Part shown: piece by piece, positions 1-7,872 of the stretch | Position numbering within the stretch: the first letter of the stretch is position 1 | How the letters are laid out: every line of letters begins with the position of its first letter | NCBI GenBank assembly: GCA_964598565.1 | Contig: CAZRCG010000002.1 | Coordinates: forward strand, 351,420-415,419 | From: CAZRCG01 sp964598565 | GTDB lineage: Bacteria; Bdellovibrionota; UBA2394 | DNA length: 64,000 bases | Direction: 5' to 3' | Notes under the pieces: generated by a model | What the model was told of the DNA's origin: nothing | The model's input: only the letters and a program-made list of their open reading frames with translations | Database searches by the model: none | Position numbers and translations under genes: made by a program

Positions 1-200
1 GTAATCTGGCAGCGAATTTTCAAACGCACCGGTAGCGCGGTCTTTGGAATCTTAGAGAGAGCACGTCTTGCCGCTTCCTTCTCCTCTTCAGACACCGTAA
101 TGCTTTTTACAATCGACTTAAGCTTCTTGTACTTCTCTTGATGTAAGGAGATCGAATTTAAATTTCTCTTGTATTTCTCGATGGAGCTTTTCTTCGCCAT
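1..200 (-). CDS. rpsN: 30S ribosomal protein S14, N-terminal part (cut by window edge)
   Basis: The ATG at 200-198 opens a frame that runs off the left edge of the window. About 66 residues are visible: they begin MAKKSSIEKYKRN and reach the conserved S14 stretch LPVRLKIRCQIT. No zinc-ribbon cysteine pattern appears in the visible N-terminal half, so this looks like the long, zinc-free S14 form of about 100 residues. It starts one base after the rplE stop codon, as in the spc operon order rplN-rplX-rplE-rpsN. S14 helps assemble the head of the small subunit. The 3' end is not visible. Confidence 0.93.
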   Translation of the reverse strand, partial: MAKKSSIEKYKRNLNSISLHQEKYKKLKSIVKSITVSEEEKEAARRALSKIPKTALPVRLKIRCQI

Positions 201-201
201 T

Positions 202-876
202 TTATGCAGCCTTCTGTTGAGTTTGTGGCTTCTTGCGAAACGGAAAGCCGAGGAGCGACAATAAGCTTCTTCCTTCGTCATCCGTCTTTGCATTAGTAAC
301 CACCGTGATATTCATCCCGATCGCCAAATCCGCCGTGTCGAACTCTACTTCCGGAAACACCAAGTGATCCTTGAGTCCCAAAGTATAATTTCCACGACCA
401 TCAAATCCCTTATCAGAAATTCCTCTAAAATCTTTAATTCGAGGCAAAGCCAAACTCAAAAGTCGGTCCAAAAATTCGTACATTCGTTGACCTCTTAAAG
501 TAACCATCACGCCAATCGGCAACCCCGCACGCAACTTAAAGTTTGAAATCGCCTTCTTAGACTTGCAAGTAACAGGCTTCTGCCCAGCAATAGCGGCGAG
601 ATCTTTAACAGCTTGATCAATAATCTTGATATTTTGAGTCGACTTTCCAAGACCACAGTTAAGCACTATCTTTCGAATCTGAGGCACCTGCATCGCTGAA
701 GCATACCCAAAAGTTTTAACCATCTGAGGGACCACAGTTTCTTTATAGGCTGTCCAAAGGCGTGGAAATACCGCCTCAGCGGGCTCCATCGGCTCCTTAG
801 CTTTTGCTTTGGTAGTTGCCTTTGAAGATGACCCTTCTTTCTTCTTTGGTTTTTCCTTTGTCTCTTTCGTTGACAC
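202..876 (-). CDS. rplE: 50S ribosomal protein L5 with an N-terminal extension
   Basis: L5 binds 5S rRNA in the central protuberance of the large subunit. The canonical body begins near residue 40 (LWTAYKETVVPQM) and continues through QIRKIVLNCGLG, KAISNFKLRAGLPIG and the C-terminal MNITVVTNAKTDDEGR region. It is preceded by about 38 residues rich in Lys, Glu, Ala and Ser that ordinary L5 proteins of about 180 residues lack. The start is a GTG at 876-874. It is preceded by AAAGGAG about 8 bases upstream, which supports the long form; an in-frame ATG at 789 would give a more usual length. It lies between rplX and rpsN in the spc order. Confidence 0.94.
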   Translation of the reverse strand: MSTKETKEKPKKKEGSSSKATTKAKAKEPMEPAEAVFPRLWTAYKETVVPQMVKTFGYASAMQVPQIRKIVLNCGLGKSTQNIKIIDQAVKDLAAIAGQKPVTCKSKKAISNFKLRAGLPIGVMVTLRGQRMYEFLDRLLSLALPRIKDFRGISDKGFDGRGNYTLGLKDHLVFPEVEFDTADLAIGMNITVVTNAKTDDEGRSLLSLLGFPFRKKPQTQQKAA

Positions 877-899
877 GAACCAACTCCTTTAGTTGGGCC

Positions 900-1217
900 T
901 TAGGCCGCCACTATCTCTTTTGATTTAACTGCTATCCGGACCTTTTTATCGTCCTTCACATCAAAACGCACCCTCGTCGCCTTCTGGGTCTTTGAATCGA
1001 CCAAAGCTAGCTTTGATAGGCAAAGGGGCAGCGCTTTTTCCATAATGCCCGAAGGCCCTCCGCCCTGACGGGCTTTTTGATGGCGCTTTACGACATTTAT
1101 CTTTTCAACCACTGCCGTACCTTCTCGAGGATCGACTTTCAATATTTTGCCGGTTTTACCTTTGTCTCGGCCGGTTCTAACGATGACAAAGTCTCCCTTT
1201 CTTAACTTCGCAGCCAT
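900..1217 (-). CDS. rplX: 50S ribosomal protein L24
   Basis: L24 is an assembly initiator that binds 23S rRNA near the exit tunnel. The protein (105 residues) has the N-terminal KOW motif (KGDFVIVRTGRDKGKTGKI) and the following VVEKINVVKRHQKA segment. The chosen ATG at 1217 overlaps the rplN stop codon as TGATG, with GGAGG upstream. A GTG one codon earlier is also possible. The overlap suggests translational coupling to rplN. Confidence 0.95.
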   Translation of the reverse strand: MAAKLRKGDFVIVRTGRDKGKTGKILKVDPREGTAVVEKINVVKRHQKARQGGGPSGIMEKALPLCLSKLALVDSKTQKATRVRFDVKDDKKVRIAVKSKEIVAA

Positions 1218-1585
1218 CACAGCACCTCCGGCGCTAAAGATAAAATCTTCATAAATTTTTTTGCTCGTAATTCTCGCGCCACAGGACCAAAGATCCGCGT
1301 GCCTATGGGCTCCAAATCATTTCCAATCAAAACCGCGGCATTATCGTCAAACCGAATGTAAGTTCCGTCTACCCGGCCATACTCTTTGCTTTGCCGAACG
1401 ACGACCGCTTTTTTTACTTCACCTTTTTTTACTTTTCCTAAAGGAATCGCTTCTTTAACGGCTACGACTATGACATCCCCTATACTGGCACGCTTGCGCT
1501 TGGATCCACCAAGTATGCGAATGCACTCGACTTCACGAGCCCCTGTATTGTCGGCTACAATGAGCCTAGTTTGTTCTCGTATCAT
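1217..1585 (-). CDS. rplN: 50S ribosomal protein L14
   Basis: The protein has 122 residues, the standard length for L14. It opens MIREQTRLIVADNTGAREV and carries the signature GGSKRKRASIGDVIVVAVKEA. L14 sits at the subunit interface and takes part in bridge B8. It starts one base after the rpsQ stop codon and its own stop overlaps the rplX start, so it is embedded in a tightly coupled spc-type operon. Confidence 0.97.
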   Translation of the reverse strand: MIREQTRLIVADNTGAREVECIRILGGSKRKRASIGDVIVVAVKEAIPLGKVKKGEVKKAVVVRQSKEYGRVDGTYIRFDDNAAVLIGNDLEPIGTRIFGPVARELRAKKFMKILSLAPEVL

Positions 1586-1586
1586 C

Positions 1587-1874
1587 TTAAGCTACCTCTT
1601 CCACGATGCCGACAGTATCGTCCTTGGACCGCTCCAAAATCTTATGTAGGCGAAATCGCTTTTGTGCTGAAAGCGGCTTGCACTCCACCGCAGAAATCTT
1701 ATCGCCCACATTGGCTTCTTCCTTTTCGTCGTGCACCTTAAATTTCTTGAACTTTTTATAGTATTTTCCGTATTTCGGATGCTTCACAAGAGTCGAGGTT
1801 TCGATGACGACCGTCTTCGACATCTTGTCGGACCGAACAATTCCTTCAACAATTCTACGCTTTGTCTTTTCCAT
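1587..1874 (-). CDS. rpsQ: 30S ribosomal protein S17
   Basis: The protein has 95 residues with the S17 core GIVRSDKMSKTVVIETSTLV and KHPKYGKYYKKFKKFKVHDE, followed by the VGDKISAVECKPLSAQKRF OB-fold strands. It binds 16S rRNA helix 11 early in 30S assembly. The C-terminal acidic tail (DDTVGIVEEVA) is slightly longer than in E. coli (84 residues). It sits between rpmC and rplN in the expected order. Confidence 0.96.
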   Translation of the reverse strand: MEKTKRRIVEGIVRSDKMSKTVVIETSTLVKHPKYGKYYKKFKKFKVHDEKEEANVGDKISAVECKPLSAQKRFRLHKILERSKDDTVGIVEEVA

Positions 1875-1895
1875 TCTAAACCTTCCAATGAGGCA

Positions 1896-2096
1896 TCAAT
1901 TAGACGCCGATTCCTTCATGCGAATATGAGTTTTAATCCGAGCGACCTCGCGACGCAAACGTAAAAAATCGGAAGTCTTCTTAAACTTCCCCAGCCGAAA
2001 GTTTCTACGAGTCACAACCAACTCATCCGTTGTCTCTTTCAGACGATTGGTAAGATCATCTTTTGTCAGTTCCTTATAATTAACTTTCTCTGCCAT
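1896..2096 (-). CDS. rpmC: 50S ribosomal protein L29
   Basis: From the ATG at 2096 the product has 66 residues, normal for L29: MAEKVNYKELTKDDL, then two helices with RRNFRLGKFKKTSDFLRLRR and ARIKTHIR. The frame stays open further upstream into the rplP end, but those 17 residues are unlike L29, and a GGA-containing ribosome-binding sequence lies just before 2096. L29 lies at the polypeptide exit and contributes to docking of trigger factor and SRP. Confidence 0.95.
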   Translation of the reverse strand: MAEKVNYKELTKDDLTNRLKETTDELVVTRRNFRLGKFKKTSDFLRLRREVARIKTHIRMKESASN

Positions 2097-2116
2097 AAAC
2101 TCAGTCCTTCTTCTCT

Positions 2117-2530
2117 CTACGCTGCTGCTCGGGATACAAAGCGGCACTTTAACGGCAATTTAGACGCCGCCAAGCGAAAGGCCTCTTTCGCAATAGTCAC
2201 ATCAATACCCTCAATTTCAAACAAAATGCGGCCGGGCTTAATTACCGAAACCCAATACTCGGGAGCTCCCTTGCCCTTACCCATACGAACTTCAAGAGGC
2301 TTCTTTGAAACCGGCTTATCTGGAAACACTCGAGTCCAGAGCTTTCCACCACGCTTAATGTGGCGATTAATGCTAATACGTCCGGCCTCAATTTGACGCG
2401 CCGTCAGCCGGCCCCGATCCACGGCCTGCAGACCAAAATCTCCAAAGGACAAAAACTGGCCTCGTGTGGCCTGCCCTCGGTTTCGACCCTTCGACTGCTT
2501 TCTCCACTTCTGCTTTGCTGGTTGCAACAT
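2117..2530 (-). CDS. rplP: 50S ribosomal protein L16
   Basis: The 137-residue protein begins MLQPAKQKWRKQSKGRNRG, typical of L16, and has ATRGQFLSFGDFGLQA and the IKRGGKLWTRVFPDKP loop that reaches toward the peptidyl-transferase centre. It is of standard length. L16 stabilises tRNA in the A and P sites. It sits between rpsC (53-bp gap) and rpmC (20-bp gap). Confidence 0.97.
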   Translation of the reverse strand: MLQPAKQKWRKQSKGRNRGQATRGQFLSFGDFGLQAVDRGRLTARQIEAGRISINRHIKRGGKLWTRVFPDKPVSKKPLEVRMGKGKGAPEYWVSVIKPGRILFEIEGIDVTIAKEAFRLAASKLPLKCRFVSRAAA

Positions 2531-2583
2531 TTTAATTATTCCTCATCCAAATATTACGAAAAAATCTCAACTACCGCGGAAAA

Positions 2584-3252
2584 TTAGGAGGCCGTCATTG
2601 GAACGGGCTCATCCTGCACAGCCTTCTTCTCCAAAACTTCACCCTTAAAGACCCAAACCTTTACACCAATAGCACCGTAAGTTGTAAAGGCTGTCGCCAC
2701 TCCATAATCAATGTCAGCTCTCAGAGTGTGCAGAGGAACTCGACCTTCCCGATACTTCTCAACCCGGGCCATCTCCGCGCCCGCCAATCGACCCCCAAGT
2801 TGCACTTTAATTCCCTCAGCACCGAACTTCACAGCGGCCTGAATTGCCTTCTTCATCGCCCTTCGAAAAGCCACTCGACGCTCCAACTGGCTCGCAATAT
2901 TTTCGGCCACAAGCTTCGCATCGGTTTCAGCCTTTCGAACCTCTTTGATATTTAAGAGCAGTTCAGAAGACGCAAGCTTCTGTAAATCTGCCTTAAGCAA
3001 ATCGATACCAGCACCCTTTTTACCAATAATAACTCCAGGTCGAGAGGTATGAATGGTCACTCGTACCTTGGTCGAAGACCTTTCAATGACAACTTTCGAC
3101 ACGCCTGCATGCGAAACCTTATCTTTGATATACTTACGTATGCCTAGGTCCTCAGCCAAAAGCGACCCGTATTTTCTCTCGGAAAACCAAATCGAGTCCC
3201 AGCCCTTAATAACCTTTAATCTAAATCCACCTGGATGAATCTTCTGACCCAT
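2584..3252 (-). CDS. rpsC: 30S ribosomal protein S3
   Basis: The 222-residue protein starts MGQKIHPGGFRLKVIKGWDS, followed by a KH domain containing the RPGVIIGKKGAGIDLLKADL nucleic-acid-binding loop, then the C-terminal domain with GRLAGAEMARVEKYREGRVP and GVKVWVFKGEVL. S3 lines the mRNA entry tunnel and has helicase-related function with S4 and S5. It belongs to the S10-type part of the cluster, 21 bp after rplV. Confidence 0.97.
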   Translation of the reverse strand: MGQKIHPGGFRLKVIKGWDSIWFSERKYGSLLAEDLGIRKYIKDKVSHAGVSKVVIERSSTKVRVTIHTSRPGVIIGKKGAGIDLLKADLQKLASSELLLNIKEVRKAETDAKLVAENIASQLERRVAFRRAMKKAIQAAVKFGAEGIKVQLGGRLAGAEMARVEKYREGRVPLHTLRADIDYGVATAFTTYGAIGVKVWVFKGEVLEKKAVQDEPVPMTAS

Positions 3253-3273
3253 TGAACCTTCCTTCGCTACTTT

Positions 3274-3606
3274 CTATTCCGCATCCGAAACAATGACCGA
3301 AATATGTACCGATCGTCGACGCATTCGATGAGCCATACCTCGCTGGCGGGTCATCATTCGATACATCATCGGACCTTTATTAACTTGAATCTCTTTCACC
3401 TTGAGTGCATCCACATCCATCTGCTTCTCGTGAGCATTAGCTCGGGCAGATTCGACCACCTTCTTGATGTAAATCGCGCCCTTTTTAGGAGTAGCTCCAA
3501 GAGCTGCCAATGCAAACTCAATCGGTCGGCCGCGAACCATCTTAGCAATTGGCTGCATCTTCTTGGCTGAAATTCGTGCAAAATTGTGTCGAGCAAATGC
3601 TTCCAT
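3274..3606 (-). CDS. rplV: 50S ribosomal protein L22
   Basis: The 110-residue protein has the L22 features RISAKKMQPIAKMVRGRPI and, near the C-terminus, the tunnel-lining hairpin with GPMMYRMMTRQRGMAHRMRR and the final SVHISVIV strand. The hairpin lines the nascent-chain tunnel near the macrolide site, and no insertion is visible there. It starts one base after the rpsS stop codon. Confidence 0.97.
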   Translation of the reverse strand: MEAFARHNFARISAKKMQPIAKMVRGRPIEFALAALGATPKKGAIYIKKVVESARANAHEKQMDVDALKVKEIQVNKGPMMYRMMTRQRGMAHRMRRRSVHISVIVSDAE

Positions 3607-3607
3607 C

Positions 3608-3892
3608 TTAAGCAGCTCCTCTCATTGATTTTCTATCACCCGAATGCATCTTAAAGGTTCTGGTGGGTGAAAACTCCCCCAGCTTATGGCCGACCATATT
3701 TTCTGTTACAAAAACAGGAATAAAAGATTTTCCATTGTGCACCGCAATCGTGAAGCCCACCATTTCAGGCAATATGGTCGATCGACGTGACCAAGTTTTA
3801 ATCATTTTTTTATTGGAACTTTCTTTCGCCGCCATCACTTTATCTAAAAGCGTATAGTCAACAAAAGGTCCCTTTTTTAGCGAACGTGCCAT
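3608..3892 (-). CDS. rpsS: 30S ribosomal protein S19
   Basis: The 94-residue protein matches S19 throughout: MARSLKKGPFVDYTLLDKVM, IKTWSRRSTILPEMVGFTI, VHNGKSFIPVFVTENMVGHK and LGEFSPTRTFKMHSGDRK. S19 forms a complex with S13 in the 30S head and contacts the A-site finger of 23S rRNA. It begins two bases after rplB ends. Confidence 0.97.
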   Translation of the reverse strand: MARSLKKGPFVDYTLLDKVMAAKESSNKKMIKTWSRRSTILPEMVGFTIAVHNGKSFIPVFVTENMVGHKLGEFSPTRTFKMHSGDRKSMRGAA

Positions 3893-3894
3893 TT

Positions 3895-4728
3895 CTATGA
3901 TGCTCCTAATCTCGAATTGCGTCTTTGAACTCTCATAGAGTCGGTTCGCTTACTATTGCGAGTTCGATATCCCTTTGTCGGTTGACCCCAAGGAGTTACC
4001 GGATGTCGTCCACCCTTGGTCTTACCCTGACCCCCACCATGTGGATGATCCACAGGATTCATAGTAGTCCCCCTGTTATGGGGCATGCGTCCCATCCATC
4101 GCATACGACCGGCTTTACCCCAACTGATATTCATATGCTCAGAATTGCCAATCTGTCCGATGGTCGCAAAATTGTCGGCATGCACCTTTCTCACTTCGCT
4201 CGAAGGTAATCGAACCGTTGCGTACTCGCCTTCCTTGGCCAGCAATTGAGCATAGACTCCCGCCGACCGAACCAAGGCCCCACCTTTTCCACGTTTCAAT
4301 TCAATATTGTGAATAAACGTACCCACTGGAATGGCCTTTAAAGGAAGCGAACAACCCACAAGAATATCGGCATCGGGCCCGGAACTAATCCAGGAATCCA
4401 CCTTCAAGGCATCCGGCGCTAAAATATAGCGCTTCTCACCATCGATATAAGCCAATAAAGCTATGTTGGCCGAGCGATTTGGATCGTACTCGATGCTCAC
4501 AACTCTCGCCTTCACGCCGACCTTGTCCCGTTTAAAATCAATGACCCTGTACAAGCGCTTGTGACCACCGCCACGAAAACGTGATGTGATATGGCCATGA
4601 TTGTTACGGCCCCCAGATTTGTTTAGAGGTCCTAATAACGATTTTTCTGGTCTCTTCTCTGTGATTACAGAAAAATCTCGTTTCGTATAATACCGTCGCG
4701 ACGGAGTAACTGGTTTATAAAATCCCAT
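3895..4728 (-). CDS. rplB: 50S ribosomal protein L2
   Basis: The 277-residue protein starts MGFYKPVTPSRRYYTKRDFS and has the RNA-binding motif NNHGHITSRFRGGGHKRLYR. Its C-terminal region, MNPVDHPHGGGQGKTKGGRH, contains the conserved histidine of L2 needed for peptidyl-transferase activity. L2 is required for subunit joining. The length matches the family (about 275 residues). Confidence 0.97.
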   Translation of the reverse strand: MGFYKPVTPSRRYYTKRDFSVITEKRPEKSLLGPLNKSGGRNNHGHITSRFRGGGHKRLYRVIDFKRDKVGVKARVVSIEYDPNRSANIALLAYIDGEKRYILAPDALKVDSWISSGPDADILVGCSLPLKAIPVGTFIHNIELKRGKGGALVRSAGVYAQLLAKEGEYATVRLPSSEVRKVHADNFATIGQIGNSEHMNISWGKAGRMRWMGRMPHNRGTTMNPVDHPHGGGQGKTKGGRHPVTPWGQPTKGYRTRNSKRTDSMRVQRRNSRLGAS

Positions 4729-4735
4729 AAAGTAC

Positions 4736-5038
4736 CTATACCGATTCGAATAATTCTAAAGTTTGTCCAGCCTTCAAGCGAACGAAAGCCTTCTTTCTAT
4801 TAATTCTCTTACCAATGGAGCGTCCCATTCGCTTAACTTTTCCCCGAAGAATCATCGTTCTTACGTCCTCAACTTGGATGCCGGGCTTCAGCGCTTCGAC
4901 AGCTTTCTTGATCTCCAGTTTGTTCGCATCGAGGTCGCAGTAAAACGCATAGCGATTTGCGGAGGCCTGCAATCCGGCAGCCTTCTCCGTAACGACAGGA
5001 TATATCTCGCGTGTCTTTACAAAACCAACCGAGCTCAT
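4736..5038 (-). CDS. rplW: 50S ribosomal protein L23
   Basis: The 100-residue protein has the L23 core YPVVTEKAAGLQASANRYAF, ANKLEIKKAVEAL and the RNA-binding GKVKRMGRSIGKRINRKKAF. L23 surrounds the tunnel exit and is the docking site of trigger factor and SRP. Its ATG overlaps the rplD stop by four bases (ATGA), implying coupled translation. Confidence 0.96.
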   Translation of the reverse strand: MSSVGFVKTREIYPVVTEKAAGLQASANRYAFYCDLDANKLEIKKAVEALKPGIQVEDVRTMILRGKVKRMGRSIGKRINRKKAFVRLKAGQTLELFESV

Positions 5039-5655
5039 GCAGCCAACCTTTCTGTCACGGCCTTAATAGCCGCCTTTGTCAATAAAACTTGGTCGTGCTT
5101 AAGAATATCGAAGACGTTTAGCCCCTTCACACTCAACAACTTCAGAGACTGAATATTCTTCGCGGACCTGAGTGTCATCGCATCAAATTCACCAATCACC
5201 AGGTAGGATCGGCCACCCAAAGAAGCGACCGTTTTCCAAGCATCCTTTGTTTTGCCAGAGGCTACAACAAAGTCCTCGACTGCAAAGAGCTTACCTTCGT
5301 AATTCTTCTGAGAAAGTGCGCCTCTCAGGGCCTCGCGCTTTGCCTTGGCGTTCATGGAACTCTCGTAGTTCCGAGGCTTAGGTCCAAACGCAATACCACC
5401 GCCAGGTTGATGAGGACCAATCAACGTACCTTGTCGCGCGTTGCCTGTGCCCTTTTGACGAAATGGCTTCTTTCCTGTGCCACTTACTTCCGCTCTTGTC
5501 TTTGTGGAGTGTGTCCCCTGCCTTAGAGCGCGCCTCTGCATAACTACATAATCGTTGAGCAAGGTAGGATTGAATGTCGCCTTGACGATGGAATCATCAA
5601 TAACTTCTTTTCCTACACTTCCATTAGCTAAATTTTTTATCGTGATCTCAGCCAT
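5035..5655 (-). CDS. rplD: 50S ribosomal protein L4
   Basis: The 206-residue protein has the L4 signature GTHSTKTRAEVSGTGKKPFR followed by QKGTGNARQGTLIGPHQPGG, which forms the extended loop into the nascent-peptide tunnel, and the globular C-terminal domain with VEDFVVASGKTKDAWK. In E. coli L4 represses the S10 operon. Whether that occurs here cannot be seen. Confidence 0.96.
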   Translation of the reverse strand: MAEITIKNLANGSVGKEVIDDSIVKATFNPTLLNDYVVMQRRALRQGTHSTKTRAEVSGTGKKPFRQKGTGNARQGTLIGPHQPGGGIAFGPKPRNYESSMNAKAKREALRGALSQKNYEGKLFAVEDFVVASGKTKDAWKTVASLGGRSYLVIGEFDAMTLRSAKNIQSLKLLSVKGLNVFDILKHDQVLLTKAAIKAVTERLAA

Positions 5656-5668
5656 GATAATTCACTTC

Positions 5669-6304
5669 CTAAGCCGCAGCTTTTTGAGCTGCCTTTAAGC
5701 GCTCTAACTTCAAGAGACCGCCCTTGCCTCCTGGCAATGGGCCCTTCAACAAAATCAAATTTTCCTCAGGGAGCACCGCCACAACTTCAACAGATCGAAG
5801 GCTCACCTGCTCCGTACCCCAACGACCCGACATCTTTTTGCCTTTGATGACATGAGCTGGCCATGTATGCATACCGGACGAACCCATCTTTCTTTGGCAA
5901 TTACCGCCGTGAGACTCTCGTCCCGTAGAAAAGTTCCATTTCTTGATAACACTGGTCCAACCATGCCCTTTAGAGATACCTTCAACCTTTAAAATATCTC
6001 CAACGCTAAATGCAGAGACCGTAATCTCACTTCCACGCTCGAGACCCGCACCCGAAAACTCTCGCAGCACCCGATAACACTCACTTCCCATCTTCTTGAA
6101 AAAGCCCAAAAGAGCCTTTGAAGAGACTTTGGATCCTTGAATCGCTTCGAAGCCCAGAATGGCAGACTCATAACCATCTCGCTCTTTCGTGCGAAGCTCA
6201 ACAACCTTACAAGGACCTGCTTTGACGACGGTTACAGGAATACGCCTCCCATCATCTGATACAGAACTCGTGATTCCAATTTTTCTTCCCAAAATTACGC
6301 TCAT
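5669..6304 (-). CDS. rplC: 50S ribosomal protein L3
   Basis: The 211-residue protein starts MSVILGRKIGITSSVSDDGR and has the conserved GISKGHGWTSVIKKWNF and SHGGNCQRKMGSSGMHTWPA loop, which reaches the peptidyl-transferase centre. The family usually reads RRPGSIG in this region, and here it reads QRKMGSSG. The C-terminus (LKGPLPGGKGGLLKLER) is typical. L3 initiates large-subunit assembly with L24. Confidence 0.95.
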   Translation of the reverse strand: MSVILGRKIGITSSVSDDGRRIPVTVVKAGPCKVVELRTKERDGYESAILGFEAIQGSKVSSKALLGFFKKMGSECYRVLREFSGAGLERGSEITVSAFSVGDILKVEGISKGHGWTSVIKKWNFSTGRESHGGNCQRKMGSSGMHTWPAHVIKGKKMSGRWGTEQVSLRSVEVVAVLPEENLILLKGPLPGGKGGLLKLERLKAAQKAAA

Positions 6305-6330
6305 AAAATTATCTCCAACCCGCCGAGGCG

Positions 6331-6636
6331 CTACTCAATCTCAACGTGAACGCCTGCCGACAGGTCAAGCTTCATGAGAGCATCAATGGTTTGCTGAGTA
6401 GGACTCACAATATCCAACAGTCTTTTGTGAGTCCTAACTTCAAAATGCTCTCGGGACTTCTTATCCGTATGAGGAGAACGAAGTACGCAGTAGCGAGATA
6501 TTTGAGTCGGCAAAGGCACAGGCCCCGCTAGGCCCGCCCCTGTTCGTCGCGCTGTCGCAACGATCTCTTGAATGGCAGAATCCAACAAAGTAGATTCGTA
6601 AGCCTTAAGTTTAATTCGGATTTTCTCACCCTGCAC
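6331..6636 (-). CDS. rpsJ: 30S ribosomal protein S10 (NusE)
   Basis: The 101-residue protein begins MQGEKIRIKLKAYESTLLD and has the loop GPVPLPTQISRYCVLRSPHT followed by HFEVRTHKRLLDI. S10 is a 30S head protein. As NusE it links RNA polymerase-bound NusG to the ribosome and joins Nus antitermination complexes. It follows tuf by 22 bp with no visible terminator, so the S10 genes probably continue the str transcript. Confidence 0.97.
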   Translation of the reverse strand: MQGEKIRIKLKAYESTLLDSAIQEIVATARRTGAGLAGPVPLPTQISRYCVLRSPHTDKKSREHFEVRTHKRLLDIVSPTQQTIDALMKLDLSAGVHVEIE

Positions 6637-6658
6637 AGACCGCTCTCCTTAACTTAAA

Positions 6659-7849
6659 TTAATCCTGCACTTCAGTAACAACACCGGCACCTACCGTGCG
6701 CCCACCTTCTCGGATGGCGAAACGAAGCTGCTTTTCCATCGCAATGGGTGTTATCAACTCCACTTCAACGCTTATATTGTCACCAGGCATCACCATTTCA
6801 ACGTTCGGAGGAAGTGTTACAACTCCCGTCACATCCGTGGTTCTGAAATAGAACTGAGGTCGATATCCTTTAAAGAAGGGAGTATGCCTTCCACCTTCTT
6901 CTTTGGTCAAGATGTAGACCTCAGCTTTAAACTTCGTATGCGGCTTAATACTTCCCTTGGCGCATACGACTTGACCGCGCTCAACATCTTCTCGCTTCGT
7001 TCCACGAAGCAAAAGCCCAACGTTGTCGCCAGCTTGACCTTGATCTAACAACTTGCGGAACATTTCAACACCCGTAATGACGGTTGTCTGGTTGGGACGA
7101 ATACCGACAATCTCCACTTCATCACCGACCTTGACGATGCCTCGCTCAATACGACCGGTAACCACTGTTCCTCGACCTGAGATCGAAAAAACATCTTCAA
7201 CCGGCATCAACACCGGCTTGTCAATATCACGCACCGGGTCTGGAATATAGGAATCTAAGGTTTCCAACAACTTCATGATGGCCGGCTCTCCAAGCGGGCC
7301 CGCATCGCCTTCGAGTGCCTTCAATGCTGAACCACGAACAATTGGAATCTCATCGCCAGGAAACTTATAGAGTTTCAACAGATCTCTAAGCTCAACTTCA
7401 ACCAACTCGAGCAGCTCGGGATCATCCACCATGTCACATTTATTCAAAAATACAACGATGTAGGGAACACCGACTTGTCGTGCCAAAAGAATATGCTCTC
7501 GAGTTTGGGGCATGGGACCATCTGCCGCCGAACATACCAAGATCGCGCCATCCATTTGGGCGGCGCCCGTGATCATATTCTTTACGTAGTCAGCATGCCC
7601 AGGGCAGTCGACATGAGCGTAGTGTCGGTTGGCGGTTTCATACTCCACATGAGTCGTTGAAATTGTAATCCCGCGAGCTTTTTCTTCGGGGGTTTTATCA
7701 ATTTGATCATAGGCGCGGAACTCGCCCATGCCCTTGGTGGCGCTCACTTTCGTGATAGCCGCTGTGAGCGTTGTCTTTCCATGATCGACGTGACCAATCG
7801 TTCCCACGTTTACATGCGTTTTCTTTCGTTCAAACTTTGCCTTTGCCAT
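6659..7849 (-). CDS. tuf: Translation elongation factor EF-Tu
   Basis: The 396-residue GTPase delivers aminoacyl-tRNA to the ribosome. The G motifs are complete: GHVDHGKTTLTAAIT (P loop), RGITISTTHVEYE (switch I), DCPGHADYV (switch II, catalytic His) and NKCDMVDD. Domains II and III follow, with GRGTVVTGRIERG and FRTTDVTGVVTLP. It is the last gene of the str portion and the only tuf in the window. The other common tuf position, beside the tRNA cluster and secE, is occupied by rpmG. Confidence 0.98.
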   Translation of the reverse strand: MAKAKFERKKTHVNVGTIGHVDHGKTTLTAAITKVSATKGMGEFRAYDQIDKTPEEKARGITISTTHVEYETANRHYAHVDCPGHADYVKNMITGAAQMDGAILVCSAADGPMPQTREHILLARQVGVPYIVVFLNKCDMVDDPELLELVEVELRDLLKLYKFPGDEIPIVRGSALKALEGDAGPLGEPAIMKLLETLDSYIPDPVRDIDKPVLMPVEDVFSISGRGTVVTGRIERGIVKVGDEVEIVGIRPNQTTVITGVEMFRKLLDQGQAGDNVGLLLRGTKREDVERGQVVCAKGSIKPHTKFKAEVYILTKEEGGRHTPFFKGYRPQFYFRTTDVTGVVTLPPNVEMVMPGDNISVEVELITPIAMEKQLRFAIREGGRTVGAGVVTEVQD

Positions 7850-7872
7850 AGTGCCTCCTGAAACAAATTAAA

